Assembly (NCBI GenBank): GCA_005880345.1 | Contig: VBGE01000096.1 | Location: 1 to 6,584, forward strand | Direction: 5' to 3' | Length of the DNA: 6,584 bases | DNA from: Chloroflexota bacterium | GTDB lineage: Bacteria > Chloroflexota > Dormibacteria > Dormibacterales > Dormibacteraceae | In this document: piece after piece, positions 5,141 to 6,584 of the stretch | Layout of the letters: each line of letters begins with the position of its first letter | Numbering within the stretch: position 1 is the stretch's first letter | Program-made: the position numbers and the translations under genes | Notes under the pieces: generated by a model | What the model was told of the DNA's origin: nothing | The model's input: only the letters and a program-made list of their open reading frames with translations | Databases searched by the model: none

Positions 5141-5590
5141 TCAAGGCGCCGAAGACTTGACCGAGACCTGTGTCTGGCACCAGGCGTACAGCGCGTCGTA
5201 CATCGGCGTCTGCGCTTCGAGCTTCTCGTGGTCGCGCTCGCCATAGACCTGGCGAAAACCCATTGCCATGGCTTTCAAGCCTGCCGATTCCGGCGTTTTG
5301 TGAAGATCTGACTCCACGTCCGCGCCGTGGACGATGGAGGCCAGTCGCGCCAGGGCCGGGTCGTCGAGACCGTACTTGAGCAGGATCGACTCGAACGAGC
5401 AGCGCCCTTCGACGTGACCGAGCTCGGCCCCTTCGACGTCGTACGGCACTGCGTTCTTCTCCCGCGCGGTGCGGCTCACCTCCTGAGGCTCGACATAAAG
5501 GAACTCGGCGTCGCGGTCGATGAACCGGCGAATGAGCCACGGACACGCGATGCGATCGACCGCCGCGTTCTTTCTCGTCACCCAGCGCAT
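5141..5590 (-). CDS. ChrB C-terminal-domain protein (chromate resistance family)
   Basis: A 149-residue stand-alone version of the C-terminal domain of ChrB (Chrome_Resist family). Motifs: 'MRWVTRKNAAVDRIACPWLI' at the start, 'RRFIDRDAEFLYV', 'YDVEGAELGHVEGRCSFES', 'IVHGADVE', and 'PMYDALYAWCQ' near the end. In ChrB-containing bacteria the protein senses chromate and controls the chrA efflux operon; in split versions the role of this half is less clear. Start 5590 has an excellent Shine-Dalgarno (AGGAGG on the minus strand, 5599-5604, 8 nt spacing) that overlaps the stop of the upstream ChrB N-domain gene. The two form an operon with a 12-bp gap. The 3' end overlaps the kinase remnant by 20 bp, tail to tail. 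No ChrA transporter is visible in the window. Confidence 0.92.
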   Translation of the reverse strand: MRWVTRKNAAVDRIACPWLIRRFIDRDAEFLYVEPQEVSRTAREKNAVPYDVEGAELGHVEGRCSFESILLKYGLDDPALARLASIVHGADVESDLHKTPESAGLKAMAMGFRQVYGERDHEKLEAQTPMYDALYAWCQTQVSVKSSAP

Positions 5591-5598
5591 CGTCCAAT

Positions 5599-5604
5599 CC
5601 TCCT
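5599..5604 (-). promoter_or_regulatory. Strong Shine-Dalgarno site of the ChrB C-domain gene
   Basis: AGGAGG on the minus strand, 8 nt before the ATG at 5590. It overlaps the TAG stop (5603-5605) of the upstream gene, so ribosomes finishing that gene end on the binding site of the next, favouring coupled synthesis of the two ChrB halves. Confidence 0.85.
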
Positions 5605-6076
5605 AGTCATGTTCATGACGTTGCCGCGCCAGCTTGATCGCCCGCTCAGCTGCGACGCGGCGGGTTGAGCCAAGGTGGTCCCGCTCGACCGCGCGGCCCA
5701 AACCCCGCTGCAGAACCGCCAGCTCGCGCTCGAACTGGGTTCGGGCAGGCGGCCGTCGAGCAAGGTCTTCGGCAGCCTGCTGCAGCTGGTCGTACTCCTC
5801 GTTGCTCTCCTTCCGAATCCGGCGGCGGATCTCCTGTTCGTCGGTCTCGCGCAGCTCCGTGACCGGCAAGACGTACGCATCGCCGCCGCGTTGAACGATG
5901 TCCTCGGCGATCCACTCGAGCTGCTCGAGCAAATGCTCGCTGTAGGGCACGACGACCGCGCCTGGAGTCAAGGTGATCGCGCCGAGCCGTTGAAGGTTGC
6001 GCCAGGTGGCGACCCGCGGCGTGCTCGAGGCGGCGGTGAGCCGCCAGGTCAGGACAAGCCACCGCGGCGCCGTCAT
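5603..6076 (-). CDS. ChrB N-terminal-domain protein
   Basis: A 157-residue stand-alone ChrB N-terminal domain. The recognisable core is 'WLVLTWRLTAASSTPRVATW' (6-25) followed by 'RNLQRLGAITLTPGAVVVPY' (26-45) and 'GGDAYVLPVTELRETDEQEI', after which the protein is a charged helical region rich in Arg, Glu and Gln (about 80-157), possibly coiled coil. In full-length ChrB this half is the likely DNA-binding, winged-helix-like part. The start at 6076 (MTAPRWLVLTW) is preferred because family members begin just before W-L-V-L; the frame is open to an ATG at 6127, giving 17 further residues without family character, and neither start has a strong ribosome binding site. It is the first gene of the leftward operon. 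Regulation of itself and the divergent paralogue through the 6120-6171 region is inferred. Confidence 0.88.
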   Translation of the reverse strand: MTAPRWLVLTWRLTAASSTPRVATWRNLQRLGAITLTPGAVVVPYSEHLLEQLEWIAEDIVQRGGDAYVLPVTELRETDEQEIRRRIRKESNEEYDQLQQAAEDLARRPPARTQFERELAVLQRGLGRAVERDHLGSTRRVAAERAIKLARQRHEHD

Positions 6077-6122
6077 GCCGCCGGCACGGGCGTTGACTGG
6101 CTGGCATCCATTGGCACAATGA

Positions 6123-6152
6123 AACATACATTACATGCAACCTATGTTGCAA
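6123..6152 (-). promoter_or_regulatory. Candidate promoter and dyad operator of the leftward chrB operon
   Basis: On the minus strand, TTGCAA (6152-6147) and TATGTT (6128-6123) are separated by 18 nt, a reasonable housekeeping -35/-10 pair. Overlapping the -35 side is the perfect inverted repeat TGCAAC-CTAT-GTTGCA (6136-6151). A regulator bound there would block this promoter and could also affect the rightward gene. This is the most AT-rich stretch of the divergent intergenic region. Assigned by eye. Confidence 0.45.
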
Positions 6153-6171
6153 GCGCCGCGGGGTGGCGCTT
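6151..6171 (+). other. Stem-loop in the leader of the rightward ChrB-domain gene
   Basis: AAGCGCC (6151-6157) and GGCGCTT (6165-6171) form a perfect 7-bp stem with loop GCGGGGT. It begins where the dyad at 6136-6151 ends and lies 18 nt before the GTG start at 6190. It could affect mRNA stability or initiation of the rightward gene; no T-run follows, so it is not a classic terminator. Confidence 0.4.
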
Positions 6172-6189
6172 ACGATCAGCGGCACGGCC

Positions 6190-6584
6190 GTGCACTTCAT
6201 CACTCGCGAGCGCATCCACGTCGACCGGATCGCGACCGCGTGGGCGATCCGGCGGTTCGTCGATCCTCAGGCGAGTTTCGAATTCGTGCCTCGGACGCGT
6301 GATGTAAGCAGGCTTCCCGGCATCCCCTTCGACATCCGCGGGGCCGAGCTCGGCCATCGCAACGGCCGCTGCACGTTCGAGAGCCTGCTCGAAAAGTACG
6401 AGCTGAGGGACCGGGCGCTGCGGCGGATGGCGGCCATCATCCGGGGCGCCGACCTGCCGCACGAGGAGGGCGGACCGCCGGAGTCGCCGGGCGTGCTGGC
6501 CGTGTTCGACGGCATCCGCGATAGCGCGTCGACCGACGAGGAACGGCTCGCGCGCGGGGGGGCGGTTTGCGACGCGCTGTACGC
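6190..6584 (+). CDS. Second ChrB C-terminal-domain paralogue (3' end outside window)
   Basis: The frame from GTG 6190 stays open to the right edge (131 codons). It aligns over its length with the ChrB C-domain gene at 5141-5590: 'VHFITRERIHVDRIATAWAI' against 'MRWVTRKNAAVDRIACPWLI', then 'FDIRGAELGHRNGRCTFESL' against 'YDVEGAELGHVEGRCSFESI', 'IIRGADLPHEEGG' against 'IVHGADVESD', and 'CDALYA' against 'YDALYA' at the edge. GTG 6190 aligns with the Met of the paralogue; another in-frame GTG at 6163 is possible. The Cys-Pro of 'DRIACPW' is replaced by Thr-Ala ('DRIATAW'), while the Cys in 'GRCTFES' is kept. It is divergent from the ChrB N/C operon, so both may be controlled from the shared intergenic region. 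A chrA-type transporter could follow beyond the window, but this cannot be seen. Confidence 0.88.
   Translation, partial: MHFITRERIHVDRIATAWAIRRFVDPQASFEFVPRTRDVSRLPGIPFDIRGAELGHRNGRCTFESLLEKYELRDRALRRMAAIIRGADLPHEEGGPPESPGVLAVFDGIRDSASTDEERLARGGAVCDALY

Larger units (their letters stand above)
4571..5160 (+). pseudogene. Uridine-kinase-like P-loop kinase, 5'-truncated and interrupted by a tandem duplication
   Basis: The conceptual protein reads 'LHPDAYDYGLLKASLLDPL' (from 4580), then 'SSGSGRFRRAAFNVESDAP', 'VLIFDGIFLQRPELRRYWHL', 'RYAEGQRIYFRECDP' and 'IVIDNTDLSNPIVI', matching the middle and C-terminal part of bacterial uridine kinases (UMP from uridine, pyrimidine salvage). The N-terminal Walker A portion, roughly 60-80 residues, is absent; homology starts directly after the cupin stop. 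Inside, 155 bp (4631-4785) are a shorter copy of the next 194 bp. Reading straight through shifts the frame at about 4786; deleting the 155 bp restores one frame from 4580 to the TGA at 5158-5160. A short open frame from GTG 4771 covers only the last part and could be mis-annotated as a 129-residue gene. The last 20 bp overlap the convergent ChrB-domain gene. Decay or misassembly are both possible. Confidence 0.8.

Noticed and set aside
4738..5244. A 168-codon minus-strand frame across the duplicated region
   Set aside because: It is the reverse of the uridine-kinase remnant; its internal repeat merely mirrors the DNA duplication.
5675..6307. A 210-codon plus-strand frame opposite the ChrB N-domain gene
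   Set aside because: It overlaps the conserved ChrB N-domain and the 5' part of the rightward ChrB paralogue, and has no recognisable domain.
1..6584. CRISPR array, tRNA, rRNA, insertion sequence or integrase
   Set aside because: No regularly spaced repeats, cloverleaf-like segments or transposase/integrase motifs were seen; the only sizeable repeat is the tandem duplication at 4631-4979.

Overview
The window is a GC-rich, gene-dense bacterial segment, with ATGA start/stop overlaps, convergent genes that share stop codons and little intergenic DNA. It carries an F420-type (deazaflavin) oxidoreductase, a split ChrB chromate-response pair and short, SD-poor leaders. This fits a soil actinobacterium or a Chloroflexota/Dormibacterota-like lineage, but that placement is an inference from gene content and I could not test it.

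Layout. (1) 1-1633, plus strand: the 3' end of a circularly permuted ATP-grasp ligase, overlapping by ATGA a complete YbdK/GCS2-type carboxylate-amine ligase. This is a probable two-enzyme peptide or amide-forming module. (2) 1634-2805, plus strand: a TetR regulator followed by a DDN-like F420-dependent oxidoreductase. The same 15-bp element (13/15 identical) lies just before each start codon and is the likely TetR operator. (3) 2802-4209, minus strand: a four-gene operon reading leftwards. It encodes a PadR regulator, a 94-aa two-helix membrane protein, a 153-aa membrane protein with a conserved N-terminal 'LYPRSWRKRYG' segment, and a 122-aa membrane-anchored beta-domain protein. The last three are joined by ATGA overlaps. 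(4) 4208-4570, plus strand: an intact small cupin. (5) 4571-5160, plus strand: the C-terminal two thirds of a uridine-kinase-like protein, broken by a near-perfect tandem duplication (155 bp and 194 bp; the first copy lacks 39 bp). (6) 5141-6584: a chromate-response locus. A ChrB C-terminal-domain protein and a ChrB N-terminal-domain protein share a leftward operon. A second ChrB C-terminal-domain paralogue runs divergently off the right edge.

The most unusual region is 4170-4980. The cupin sits between two genes that both lack their usual N-termini (PadR on the left, uridine kinase on the right), and the uridine-kinase remnant is internally duplicated. This looks like a rearrangement scar or an assembly error, and only reads or independent assemblies can decide. 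The best functional leads are the TetR operator pair, the ATP-grasp/GCS2 amidoligase pair, the uncharacterised PadR-membrane operon and the duplicated split-ChrB arrangement. I saw no CRISPR array, tRNA, rRNA, transposase or integrase.
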